Source: Ipomoea triloba
Taxonomy: Eukaryota; Streptophyta; Magnoliopsida; Solanales; Convolvulaceae
Direction: 5' to 3'
DNA length: 64,000 nt
NCBI RefSeq assembly: GCF_003576645.1
Contig: NC_044916.1
Location: forward strand, 7,584,633 to 7,648,632
Part shown: piece after piece, positions 43,473-54,873 of the stretch
Layout: every line of letters begins with the position of its first letter
Numbering within the stretch: position 1 is the first letter of the stretch
Notes under the pieces: generated by a model
The model's database searches: none
What the model was told of the DNA's origin: nothing
What the model saw: the letters and a program-made list of their open reading frames with translations, nothing else
Made by a program: the position numbers and the translations under genes

Positions 43473-44464
43473 GTACTCCTACGGGGGTGTGCACACTTAA
43501 GTATAGTCACTCTATGTTCGGGTAGGTGTCGTTCTTATGAACCTAGTGAGGCTAGCTAGGAATCATTCCAACGCTCCTATAAGTCCAGGGGATCAGTATT
43601 AGACCGGGCGATGACCACTGAACCCGAGTTTAACGATCCAAGTGGTCAAAAGTGGAGAAAGGACTCCAAAGGCCTCACACTTTCTATCTAGGACTAAGTG
43701 GAATTTTGAAATATGAATGTAGTTACGCTGTAGCTACGGGAAAGAAAGATGTGATAAGTTTTTAAGTACCCAAAGGTTGTGGGTGATCTCTCTTTTTGAA
43801 AGGTGAAAAGTGATGATGATTTTATTATGAGGGAAAGGTTTTTCTACTAAAGTGATTACAAGCAAGATGTGTGATTTATGTTTCTTACTACTTACTAGTA
43901 TGCTTAATTGTTTAACAATATATTACTGGGTATGAAAATGATTACTAAATGACCTTGTCAAGAGGGAAATGACATGAGACGTTACTGAATTGTGCTCATA
44001 ATGTATGCAAGTTGCTATTTATAACTGTTGCAGGTAGAATGCAACCGTTGGGTAAATTTACATTTTCTGGAAATTATGTTTTTCGAAACCTTTGTTTACT
44101 TTCGAGTGACAATGGATTTCCTTACTTAGCCGTCGCGCTAACTACACTTCATTGTGTCCTTTATTAGATGCAGTCTAGCGTGGGCCCCTGTGGCCGATGA
44201 GCTTTAAATAGGATGGGAGTCGAGGTTGAAGATTACTCTATCCTAGAATAGACACCCTGGAGAGATTATTTCCATATGTACATATCTGGATATTGATACG
44301 GTTATTTTAGGTTGTAAGTTGAGCCTTAGCGTTTGGGTATAGGAAAGATACCTAAGCGTGGCGGTAACACCCAGTTTTCTGCTGGTTAGACGCTTCCGCA
44401 ATGTATTATATTTTAAGGATTTTGTAATAAATCCAAGATGTGAAAATTGGGGTGTTACACTTCT

Positions 44465-44780
44465 AACCACCCCGAGATCGTCCGATTTTCATCCAAAGTT
44501 GTATTCTAGGTTTATTTAGCCTTTGTGGTTTATTTTCCTGGTGTAATTATCCTTCGTGGATTTTTATTGTATTTTTTCATTTTTTCTAGTGATTTTGGAG
44601 AATCATTCTCTCTCTCTCTCTCTCTTTATATATATATAAAGGGAAGGGTTTAGGTGCGGGTATAGCTTTCCGTGCGATTGTGCGGTTACGCACCTTAAGC
44701 ATTAAAATGGTGCACCTTAAGCACACAAACAGAACACCTTAAGAACACATTGTAGACATCTAATATAATTCTAAATTGTT
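44465..44780. other. Intergenic DNA with CT and TA microsatellites and a GC-rich element
   Basis: A CT run at about 44609-44626 and a TA run precede GTGCGATTGTGCGGTTACGC at 44675, which resembles the GC-rich elements beside the other TA runs. No gene. Confidence 0.5.
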
Positions 44781-45115
44781 TTGACTAATTATTTTTTTAA
44801 TACACTCTAACATATTCGTAGTATATGTTTAACAATTATGCGAACTCTTATTGGGATGGGTAAGAACCTATCTAACACCTTTATTATAGAATCAATGAGT
44901 AAGTTAAGAATAATAAATAGTTAATATAAAATATTCAGTTACAGTACTAAAGTTTTTATTAATGGAATGCAGGTTATTTAAGGGAAGAATTTAATAAAAT
45001 AAAAGGTAAATCAGGAAAAAAAAATACTAAAATCAAAATAATCCTAACCATTCATTTAATCAAATAATTGGATGCATATTTTTTAGTTCTTGTTATAGGC
45101 ATATAACTTTATTGG

Positions 45116-45116
<1 letters not shown>

Positions 45117-45175
<59 letters not shown>

Positions 45176-45666
45176 NNNNNNNNNNNNNNNNNNNNNNNNN
45201 NNNNNNNNNNNNNNNNNNNNNNNNNNNNNNNNNNNNNNNNNNNNNNNNNNNNNNNNNNNNNNNNNNNNNNNNNNNNNNNNNNNNNNNNNNNNNNNNNNNN
45301 NNNNNNNNNNNNNNNNNNNNNNNNNNNNNNNNNNNNNNNNNNNNNNNNNNNNNNNNNNNNNNNNNNNNNNNNNNNNNNNNNNNNNNNNNNNNNNNNNNNN
45401 NNNNNNNNNNNNNNNNNNNNNNNNNNNNNNNNNNNNNNNNNNNNNNNNNNNNNNNNNNNNNNNNNNNNNNNNNNNNNNNNNNNNNNNNNNNNNNNNNNNN
45501 NNNNNNNNNNNNNNNNNNNNNNNNNNNNNNNNNNNNNNNNNNNNNNNNNNNNNNNNNNNNNNNNNNNNNNNNNNNNNNNNNNNNNNNNNNNNNNNNNNNN
45601 NNNNNNNNNNNNNNNNNNNNNNNNNNNNNNNNNNNNNNNNNNNNNNNNNNNNNNNNTATATATTTT

Positions 45667-45735
<69 letters not shown>
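45117..45735. repeat. TA microsatellite containing a 481-N assembly gap
   Basis: TA runs at 45117-45175 and 45657-45735 flank N at 45176-45656. The Tyr-Ile open frames here are artefacts. Confidence 0.95.
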
Positions 45736-45739
<4 letters not shown>

Positions 45740-45742
45740 CTA

Positions 45743-45929
45743 TTCAAATGTGGTCGCGCCTTCCCATGCGGCCATGCGGTTTACACCACTCAATGTTAGG
45801 AAATGCACCACAATGAAAATGCATTTCTTAATATGAAATGCAGCCCTCAATGTTATTTGAGTGGTGCATTTCTTAATATTGAGTGGTGTAAACCGCACGG
45901 CCGCACGGGAAGGCGCGGCCACACCTGAA
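45743..45929. mobile_element. Palindromic GC-rich MITE set between TA microsatellites
   Basis: TCAAATGTGGTCGCGCC on the left pairs with GGCGCGGCCACACCTGA on the right, and GGTTTACACCACTCAATGTT pairs with the inner right arm. It is 187 bp and nearly a perfect hairpin. TATATA runs abut both sides. Confidence 0.75.
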
Positions 45930-45954
45930 CATGACCATATATATATATATAATT

Positions 45955-46200
45955 AGGTTCAAATGAGAACCTCTGTTAACATGTGAACCTAGGTGTTATT
46001 GTGCATTGTTGATCTTAATTACTCGATCTTGCGGTTAATAATGATTTTGACCTGTTAAATATATATCACTACACCACATCACTGCACAACTGCACTGGAT
46101 GCATCATTGCACCACTCCTCATATCTCGACTATCCAATCTCATCACATCTCAACAGTGCATAGATGTTCACACTCAAGTAGTGATTTCTCACCTGAACCG
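45955..46200. mobile_element. Second TA-flanked MITE-like element
   Basis: GGTTCAAATGAGAACC at the left matches the inverse of the right end, GGTTCAGGTGAGAAAT. The interior has many CATCA/CACCAC words. TATATA precedes and follows it. Confidence 0.6.
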
Positions 46201-46545
46201 GGCGCTATATATATCTAATTTATATAATATCTATTTATCTTAATCACCAAATCTAATAAAAGTCAATAAAGTTAGGCTCTAAGTGGAACTCAAAAATGTT
46301 AGTGTAATTTTTGTTGAAATGAATAGTTTATATTATTTTGATATTAGTATTTTAATTATTTTTCTTACCATTTACTTTACACTCTATTATACCATTTACT
46401 TTTCTTAAATACTTCTGCATTTCGTAAGTGTAAACTTTAGTAATAGAATATTACGTTAACTATTTATTATTCTTAACTTACTCATTAATTTTTATAAGGA
46501 AGGTCTTAGGTTTGAATACGATCCCAATCAAAATTGACATAATTG

Positions 46546-47345
46546 TTTTGTGTTTTGTGTTTCAAAAATTATGCTTAGGTATTACAGTGAGGATGTTTTC
46601 CTCTAAAATTGTTATTGCACCAGTTAATTTTATAAAAAATACATTGATTTAAAAATAGTGTTGGCTAGTATAATTGAAGCATATGTTCTATTTCAACTAA
46701 AAGCTTAAGTTTATAGTTGGATTGCACAATTATGTTTATATATTCTTTATGCTCAACACGCTCGATTGCTTTGATGGGCTCCTAGCAACACATGGACCAT
46801 AGTCTTTTTTTTTTATCAAGTGACGTGAAGATTCGAAACCATGTGCTCCATCTCAACTAAAAGTCTAAACTTGTAGTTGGATTGTACATTTATGTTTATA
46901 TATTCTTTATGCTCAACAACAAGTACAATTTTTTATATAACCACACACATACATGCATATATTAATGAAGTCTAATTTGTTAATTATGGGAAAAATCTGT
47001 GAACTTGGTATTATTATGATAAATACTCATGTGGCCATGTGCACTTATTTTCAATACCATATTTGTAATAATTTTGCTTGTATCTCATTTAGTTTGACTG
47101 AATAGTGAATATGGTGGTTAATTTATTAATATTTGAATTCCAACAATTTATAAACAAAAATAGAAAAATATGCACTTTGTGACATGCATAGAGTAATTTT
47201 GTCATCTCTCATACAAATTATAATTGAGATGCTTCAGTTATCCATAGCAAGCTAACTTAAGTTGCATGTATGTGCTGAAAAACAAACTCAAAACATCATG
47301 ACAAATACTGGCTTNAAAAAAAAAAAAAAAAAAAAAAAAAAAGGG

Positions 47346-47397
<52 letters not shown>

Positions 47398-47488
47398 AAG
47401 CATAATGAACTTTTTAACCAATCATATTACTTATAGATTATGATTAGAAGACTAAATAGTATAGGATTAGATTGTTAGGAGAACAATG
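46546..47488. repeat. Duplicated block B, part matching 57.2-57.7 kb; poly-A runs
   Basis: 46930-47050 matches 57.59-57.70 kb (CATATATTAATGAAGTCTAAT). A 75-bp segment at 46686 is repeated at 46846 (GTTTATATATTCTTTATGCTC). At 47315 a single N is followed by two long A runs to 47397, probably an unreliable base call. No gene. Confidence 0.5.
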
Positions 47489-47498
47489 ATTAAGATTA

Positions 47499-47978
47499 GA
47501 GTTAATTCCACCCGGGCTCCCTTGTCTTTGGTGGTAATTTCAAATTTAATTTCAGACTATCGTTTTTTTCATTTAACATTACCGACTATTATTTTTGGAC
47601 ACTTTTAGTTATTTTCATGACTTTTCTTATTTTTAGTAAGGACATTTTGTGCCTTCATATTTTTTTTTTTTAATTTTCGGGTTTCAACTGGTTTAACTGG
47701 TTTAGAACTTTACTAAAACTAGTTGAAAATATGGTTACTAAAAATTCAAAAGTTACCTAAAGTCCTAAACCAATTAAGCTGATTGAAACTGAAAAAAAAA
47801 AATAAGAAAAGAAAAATATGAAAAGACAAAAATGCACTTACTAAAAATAGAAAAAGTAATGAGAATGACTAAAAGTGTCCAAAAAATAATAGTCCGTGAT
47901 GTCAAATAACAAAAACGATAATCTAAGACTAAATTTAGAATTACCACAAAAACACGGGACCTCTGGTGGAATTAACTC
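47499..47978. mobile_element. MULE-type MITE, 480 bp, with target duplication
   Basis: The ends GAGTTAATTCCACC and GGTGGAATTAACTC are perfect inverses and match the ends of the MULE at 11629. ATTAAGATTA (47489-47498) and ATTAAAATTA (47979-47988) flank it, one difference in 10. The paralogous site at 57.74 kb lacks it. No coding sequence. Confidence 0.8.
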
Positions 47979-47988
47979 ATTAAAATTA

Positions 47989-48740
47989 TTGGGACTGTTA
48001 AATTCAAGTCCACAATATCTACCCGAGAAAAAGACAATCTCGTAAACCAATAAAGAATTTAGATCTATAAATAAAGTCGCAAAATGTTGGCAACTACAAA
48101 TCAACAAAACAACATTATTGTTTTGTTTGAGCGGAAATTAAAACAAGAAGATTTTCATTGGCTAATCCCTGGAGCTTTCTTAAAGTATATAGATGACATG
48201 AAATGTTTATTAATTTTCAAATTATATTGTGGACCATGGTTTACCTTGTAAGGTTGACTACTAACATATATAAAGTACATTTTTAATATATTGAAAAATG
48301 AAAATATATATTATTTATATATTAAAAATTTATTATTAGATAGTATATCAAATAATGAGCCTTCAAAGTACTCATAATATATTTTTCAATATTGAACATT
48401 CAGTATACAAATAATATAATTTCATTATATTATAAATGTATCTTATGATCATTGTTCATGGTATAATAATTCCACTTGTTTACCTAAGAAATGCTAGCCT
48501 TTTCAATTTATCGAAGGGTAAACAGTTGAAATGGTTTAGAAAGTTGTGAAGCATGAATTGTCCAACACGTAGATCACCAATCACAGGAATATACATGATT
48601 TCCATACGTCAGAGCTATTTACTTGGAATTTTGCATGATATATATATGCACAGTATTCCAAAGAAGATTTATTTATTTTTTTTTTTCTGTAGAGATTAAA
48701 TTTCAGTTCTCTCATGGATGATGACGGTCGTCTTTAGGAT
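47989..48740. repeat. Duplicated block B, Helitron-free paralog of 57.74-59.95 kb
   Basis: AATTCAAGTCCACA, TAAATAAAGTCGCAAAA, ACATGAAATGTTTATTAATT and the ACCTTGTAAGGTTGAC unit follow the order at 57.74-58.08 kb and continue as at 59.64-59.90 kb. The Helitron position corresponds to 48345/48346. No gene. Confidence 0.75.
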
Positions 48741-48744
48741 TACA

Positions 48745-50085
48745 TTGATGGCTCGGTCTTGACAATAGCGGCTAGTATGTTTAGAAAATTATTGTACAAA
48801 TTAAATTTCTGCCATTACTATTCGTGAAATCGCATGGAAATTTTGGGAGACCAATTCCGCATGAAAATTTAGGTCTTGACAGTAGTTAGTAGAATGTTTA
48901 CAAAATTATTGTACAAATTAAATTTCTACACATTACTATTCGTGAGAGCAACCGCATGGAAATTTTAAGGGACCAAACTCCGCGTGAAAATTTGGGTCTT
49001 GACAGTAGCTAGTAGAATGTTTACAAAATTATTGTACAAATTAAATTTCTGCACATTACTATTCGTGAGAGCAACCGCATGGAAATTTTAAGGGACCAAA
49101 CTCCGCGTGAAAATTTGGGTCTTGACAATAGCTAGTAGAATGTTTACAAAATTATTGTACAAATTAAATTTCTGCGCAATACTATTCGTGAGAGCAATCG
49201 CATGAAAATTTTGGGGGACCAAACTCCACGTGAAATTTTTGGTCTTAACAGTAGCTAGTAGAATGTTTACAAAATTATTGTACAAATTAAATTTCTGCAC
49301 ATTACTATTCGTGAAAACGATCGCATGCAAATTTTGGGGGACCAAATTCCGCGTGAAATTTTTGGTCTTCACAGTTGCTAATAGAATGTTTATAGAATTA
49401 TTGTACAAATTAAATTTCTGCACATTACTATTCGTGATTGCAATCGCATGGAAATTTTAATTTGGGGTACCAAACACCGCGTGAAAATTTGGATATTGAC
49501 AATAGCTAGTAGAATGTTTACAAAATTATTGAACAAACTAAATTTCTACACATTACTGTTCGTGAGAGCAATCGCATGGAAATTTTGGGGGACCAAATTC
49601 CGCGTGAAAATTTGGGTCTTGACAGTAGCTAATAGAATGTTTACAAAATTATTGTACAAATTAAATTTCTGAACATTACTATTCATGAGAGCAATCACAT
49701 GAAAATTTTGAGGGACCAAACTCCGCGTGAAAATTTGGGTCTTCATAGTAGCTAGTAGAATGTGTACAAAAGTATTGAACAAATTAAATTTCTGCACATT
49801 ACTATTCGTGAGAGCAATCACATGGAAATTTTGGGTGACCAAACTTGGCGTGAAATTTTTAGTCTTGATAGTAGCTAGTTGAATGTTTACAAAATTATTG
49901 TACAAATTAAATATCTGCACATTACTATTCGTGAGAGCAATCACATGGAAATTTTGAGGGACCAAACTCCATGTCAAAATTTGGGTCTTGACAGTCGCTA
50001 GTAGAATGTTTACAAAATTATTTTACAAATTTCTGCATAATACAATTCATGAAAACAATTGCATGGCAATTTTGGGACCAATTTT
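48745..50085. repeat. Tandem array, about 11 units of 123 bp
   Basis: AGAATGTTTACAAAATTATT starts near 48891, 49014, 49137, 49260, 49383, 49511, 49634, 49757, 49880 and 50003, with a diverged first unit near 48774. Spacing is 123 bp except one of 128. Each unit also has CATGGAAATTTTGGGGGACC and CCGCGTGAAAATTT. Since 123 is 3 x 41, a minus-strand frame stays open over several units (41-residue periods). The 128-bp unit and diverged ends break it, and no family is recognised, so I treat it as non-coding. Confidence 0.92.
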
Positions 50086-50840
50086 TCTGCGGACCATGAT
50101 CAACACAACTGTGTTTACCATGAATACAAAACTTTTAATATGTTGGAATAAATAACAAAAATTACATTGTAAGTGGCTATTTTGTAATATAAATATATGT
50201 GGGTCTACTTCATATTTGGGTCGAGTCAAATTCGATTCGGATTCTTCATAGTGAGACGAAGAGATTGATATATTGTATGCTCAAAACAGGTAATGTTGAA
50301 ATTTAAAATTGATTCTCAAACTAAACCCAATTAAGTTGGAAATGGATGTGGAAAGACTTATAAATTGCCTTTGTCCCACATTGAAAAAAGAAGGAGATTT
50401 GCACCACTATATATACAAGAGTATTTTAGAAATAGGTTGAATTGTCTATTATAGAGGCTCTTGCATGTAGAGTCTTTTTTTTTTTTTTTTTGAAAACATT
50501 GCATGTAGAGTCTTGATTTGTGTATGCCTCAACTTTGCTAAATTGTCCTAGCAAACCAAGTTTTGAGGAAAGAGTGTTTTGCACGACTCGTACTAACCCT
50601 AAACCTTTTCGTATTTCCTTGTTCTTGTTAATTTTTTGTGAAATAATCCTTTTCGTAGATTATATTCCTAACATATATACTAAAAGTACATTATTTGTGT
50701 ACTGAATCTAATATACAAAATAATGTACTTTCATTATTCAAATACGGAGTAATGTACTTTCAAATAATGTACATTACATATACAAATAATATATTTTTTA
50801 TTTATAGTTCATACAGTTGTATGGATTATGAGTCATAGAA
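50086..50840. other. Intergenic DNA, no gene seen
   Basis: AT-rich, with a T run at 50477-50493 flanked by GCATGTAGAGTCTT on both sides (50463, 50504), probably a small duplication. No coding region supported. Confidence 0.45.
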
Positions 50841-52065
50841 TAATGATTTCAATTTTGGGGACCAAACTCCCGCGTGAAAAATTTGCATATTGACAGTAAG
50901 AGTAGAATGTTTACAATTGCAAAATTATTGTTCAAATTTCTGCATAATACAATTTTTGAAAAGAATTGCATATAAAATTCGGAAGACCAAGCTCAGCGTG
51001 AGATTAACTTCGCAGACTAGACTTGATGATGATGGTCGTCGTTGTTGTTTACTATTACTTGCTTGAAATTTTCACAATTATGTGCGAAACACACTAATAA
51101 ACATGTGATTTTGATATTTGATTTGCACCCCTTTCAAATATTGATAGCATGAATGTTTCTTATCTTTCAAAAACTCGCGAGTCTTATAGCTGAGTTTCTT
51201 GCAAGATACTTTAATTATTTAAAAGGTAGTTCTAGGCAAATTGAAATAACTTCACCTCAGTGACCTCACATATTTTGGGGAAATTAAACATGAACTTATC
51301 AATATTTCATTCATTATCTATTTTAATGTGTGATTTTTACATTCAACAACACTTGTTGGTTGAGGTGAATACAGTGTGGTACGCTCATGTATTATACTCC
51401 GTGCAATAATCACCGATTGGTTTTTCATACTCAACTCCTTGATGATGACTTCTAACTGTCTTAATTACGATTAAGTTGGTTTTTCACTTCATTCTTAAAA
51501 AAAAAAAAATTTATCAACGCCTTTGTCTTTACTCTTAAGCAAATACACATAGCAATATAATGTATTATCGTTGATAAAGATAATAAAATAATTATTACTA
51601 CCATGCATTTTTATTTATTTAAAATCACATACACCATTATGGATTAATTCAACTGGTTCTTTAATTTTTTTTCCTTTCAATCAATTTAAAATGATTTTCC
51701 ATTAGTTTTGCCTCAACAACATAAATCTCACATTTGTGATTATTGTTAATTTGGAATGTAGAAATACTGTCCAAATTAATTAATCTAGTATGGAATTAAA
51801 TTAACATCACCTAGTCTATCCTGACAATTTATATCATGGACAATGGGTGTAAATCAAATCCCATAATGCGCTTGAAAAAACGGTTTGGTTCATGTACGCC
51901 AACATCTGCAAGCATGAATGTCGTCTAAGTAGTAACTTAGGCTTACCATTTGAATGGAGGCCTTGACTACTCAACTAGAGGGGTTTACCATTCGGTAAAA
52001 ATGGGTTAGATCGAATGTTGGCCCCTCATCTCGACCTTTCGAAAGGTACCATTCGGAGTAGATTT
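50841..52065. repeat. Duplicated block B, paralog of 19.06-19.64 and 59.94-60.53 kb, no RLK
   Basis: 50845-50995 is one more 123-bp-type unit. CAGCGTGAGATTAACTTCGC and ACTTGCTTGAAATTTTC, then (after a 480-bp stretch unique to this copy, 51301-51780) GGCCTTGACTACTCAACTAG and CCATTCGGTAAAAATGGG follow the order of blocks A and C. The match stops at about 52060, well before where an RLK would lie. Confidence 0.7.
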
Positions 52066-52600
52066 TTAATAAGTATTATAATATATCTCATAACTATTAC
52101 AATTTTCTTCATAAATAATTATTTAACCCTTAATTTTACATTTTCATTTTAAAGTATTATATTCTTCATAAAAAATATTACACTTTTTCTCATAAGTAAC
52201 AATTAATCAATTTATTTGTTATTAGTATTATACTTTTTTATTAAATACTATTGATTCTATTATAATGTACTATTTGTTCTATACTTTTTATATAGAACAT
52301 TTGTTCAAGGAGAGTCACAGAGGTATCATCTAAGCACAAGATGTTTGATAGTATTATACTTAGCTTTTTCTTATAACTAAATGTTCAACCCTTAAATATT
52401 ACATTTTAATTTAAAAGTATTACATTTTTTCTTCAAAAATATTATACATTCCCTTATAAGTGATGAACAATATATTCATGATTTGTATTTCATTTTTTCT
52501 TCAAAAATATTATACATTCCCTTATAAGTGATGAACAATATATCTCACATATAAGAATTTCTGTGACGGTCTCAAATTAGACTGACCCATCTTTAATTAG
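52066..52600. repeat. Degenerate GAGACGGTCTCAC-type MITE with a 65-bp duplication
   Basis: TTATACATTCCCTTATAAGT, then GATGAACAATATAT occurs twice in about 65-bp units (52440 and 52510). The interior resembles the 17.4-kb MITE and ends TGTGACGGTCTCAAATTAGA. A SINE-like fragment appears near 52250-52370. Confidence 0.5.
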
Positions 52601-53080
52601 GCTAATGTTTTGGCACGCCTAAGTCAAAATTCGATAGATAACAAAAGTCACAATCATAATTTATGATCCATCAATTGGCATTGATGTGCCGTTGCCCGTT
52701 GAGGGTTACGTTGATGACGATGCTTTAGGAATCTAATTGTAAAAATTCAGTTTTTATTCTCCGATCCTATCCAAAAATTAAAATTATATATAAAAATCCT
52801 AAGAATCGCTTTATTCTTATCCAACAAATAAATATCCATGTGCATGTATATACAACAATTACATGAAATTGTTATTAATTTTCAATTTATCAAAGGGTAA
52901 AACAGTTGAAATGGTTTAGAAATTAAAGTTGTGAAGCATGAATTATACATCCAACCAGAAGATCAGCAAGCAAAAGAATATAATTGATCTGGCCTAAAGA
53001 CTTTGAATTTTGAGTGATATATGCACAGTATTTCAAAGAAGAATTTTTCTGTAGAAATTAAATTTTAGTTGACAGTTGCT
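52601..53080. other. Intergenic DNA, no gene seen
   Basis: Includes ATCAAAGGGTAAAACAGTTG, shared with 48.5 and 59.8 kb, leading into the next 123-bp family copy. Confidence 0.45.
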
Positions 53081-53530
53081 CTCATGGATGATGAAGGTCG
53101 TCATTGATGGCTCGGTCTTGACGGTAGCTGGTAGAATGTTTACAAAATTATTGTACAAATTTCTGCACAACACTATTCGTGAAAGCAATTGATCGCATGG
53201 AAATTTTGGGGGACCAAACTCCGATCGGCGTGAAAATTAAATTTGGGTCTTGATAGTAGCAAGTAGAATGATTGTATGTACAAATTTCTGCATAATACAA
53301 TTCATGAAAACAATTGCACGGAAATTTCCGCGTGAAAATTTGGGGCTTGACAGTAGTAGCTAGCAGAATGTTTACAAAATTATTGTACAAATTTCTGCAT
53401 AATACAATTTTTGAAAGCAATTGCATGGAAAATTTGGAGGACCAAACTCAGCGTGAGATTAACTTCGCAGACTAGGCTTTAATGGTGGTTGTTGTTGTTG
53501 TTGTTACAACTTGCTGGAAATTTTAATTTC
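53081..53530. repeat. 123-bp repeat family, about three diverged units with flanks
   Basis: GATGATGAAGGTCGTC...GGCTCGGTCTTGACGGTAGC starts it. Units follow at about 53130, 53260 and 53350. It ends CAGCGTGAGATTAACTTCGC and a GTTGTTGTTGTTG tract. Confidence 0.75.
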
Positions 53531-53935
53531 GCAATTATTTAAAAAAAGGAACTTCTCTCCAGAGAAAAAATGGTTAATATAAGGCCTATAAAACACATTT
53601 CTTAAAAGCAATTTGTTTCTTCCGAAGGTGTAGAGGTGTATGTTAAAGTATCAGATTCTCGGGATACAATAAATTATAATAATATATTTGAGCACTCAAA
53701 TATATTACTTTCAAGGAATATGAGCAAAGGGAACACACTTTATAGTTTAGAGATGGTGGGAGAATATTTTATCGGAGTATGAGAGATTATATATATTACG
53801 TGAGTGAAAACAAAATTTTGCAGTAGTTAAATCATTCTTTCCAACCACATGTATTTATAGTTGAACTGAAATATAATTCATTAAAATTTAATTGTGTAGT
53901 TGAGATGGACTTTGATTTTTAAAATGACATTTAAT

Positions 53936-54366
53936 TGTGAGACCGTCTCACGGATCCTTATTCGTGAGACGGGTCGGGTCGGGTCAAAGTACCATGCAAA
54001 TGTCACACTTATATATGCAAATGTCATACTTATATGCTCAAATATAACACTAATCAAGAATACAATTTTTTTTCACTTATAAGAGAAAAAGTAATACATT
54101 TTTCATAATAAGTAATGTTGACAAGTGCCCCTTACTTATAAGGGCAAATATAATACTTTTAAGGAAAAATGTAATACTTTTAAATCGAAATGTAAAAATA
54201 TTGTATTTTTCCTTAAAAGTATTACATTTACCCTTATAAGTAACAAAAATTTTATTCCTGATTAGTATTGCATTAGAGCATATAAGTATGACATTTGTGC
54301 ATATAAGTTTTACATTTGCATCTTGACCCGACCCGTCTCATGGTGAGACGGTCTCACACAAGTTTT
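53936..54366. mobile_element. GAGACGGTCTCAC MITE, reversed copy
   Basis: The reverse complement of the 17432-17864 element along its length, with ends TTGTGAGACCGTCTCAC and GTGAGACGGTCTCACACAAG. The left end has lost a few bases. Confidence 0.8.
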
Positions 54367-54436
54367 TGCCTAATAATAATAATAATAAAGTGTTCCTTTC
54401 AAAAATAAAATAAAATAAAGTGTAGAAATTTGTATG

Positions 54437-54870
54437 CTCAATGTTTATTTTTAAATAAGTATTTCAAAGTATATTAATGCAAGATTATATATGAGATTTT
54501 CATGCATAGATAATTGAATGTTGAATTGAATCGGTAATTCAAAATATATGAATGCAAGCTAATATAAGAGAGATTGATTATAATTCACTAAAATAAATGT
54601 TTGTGACTTTGTAATAATGCTAGTCTAAATACTTAATCTGACAACTATAGTCTAAATAAATACTACTGTTAAGTCTTCTTAATTTTCTTTTGGGTAGCAT
54701 TGTCATTGTCTTCATCTTCAGTACTTATCCTCTTCTTTTTTACTGATAGTGTGTCATGTGCAATTGAGTTACTGGTGGTAGCATGAGGGCAGCGTCATGC
54801 AATGACATTACGAGGTAGGAAGCTGTGGATTTGCCTTGTTGTGTATATAACTAGACTTAGTTGTACTATG
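54437..54870 (-). mobile_element. Partial Helitron related to the 58.1-kb element, with RPA-like gene tail
   Basis: The minus strand matches the last 0.4 kb of the Helitron at 58087-59638 except the terminal 35 bp. A frame ending at about 54664 reads TLSVKKKRISTEDEDN, then ATQKKIKKT and stop, the counterpart of the plus frame near 59.3 kb. Basic/acidic tails of this kind occur at the end of RPA1-like proteins carried by plant Helitrons. The assignment is by resemblance only. Confidence 0.5.
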
Positions 54871-54873
54871 AAA

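Larger units (their letters stand above)
39145..44459 (+). mobile_element. Gypsy-type solo LTR, with internal inverted repeat and gap
   Basis: Starts TGTAACCCCTCGG and ends GGGGTGTTACA, so TGTAAC pairs with GTTACA. CTTCT flanks both sides (39140-39144 and 44460-44464), a 5-bp target duplication. It lacks coding sequence. The assembled 5.3 kb is inflated by the inverted copy at 41391-43447. Without that copy and the gap, roughly 3.2 kb of LTR remains, a length seen in large gypsy LTRs. Confidence 0.75.
44785..46545. repeat. Inverted-arm element at the start of duplicated block B
   Basis: Left arm 44785-45070 (TAATACACTCTAACATATTC, then TGAGTAAGTTAAGAATAATA) is matched in reverse by about 46250-46540. 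Between the arms are TA microsatellites, the N gap and two MITE-like elements. A similar arm pair is at 55650-56960. Confidence 0.6.

Noticed and set aside
45109..45816. Long open frames of alternating Tyr and Ile on both strands
   Set aside because: They translate a TA microsatellite and the N gap; not genes.
49088..49977. Repeated 41-residue peptides on the minus strand
   Set aside because: An open frame is expected when a tandem period is a multiple of three. A 128-bp unit breaks it, and no start, promoter or family is visible.
48745..50085. CRISPR-like regular repeat array
   Set aside because: Units are contiguous 123-bp tandem repeats without spacers, in a plant genome.
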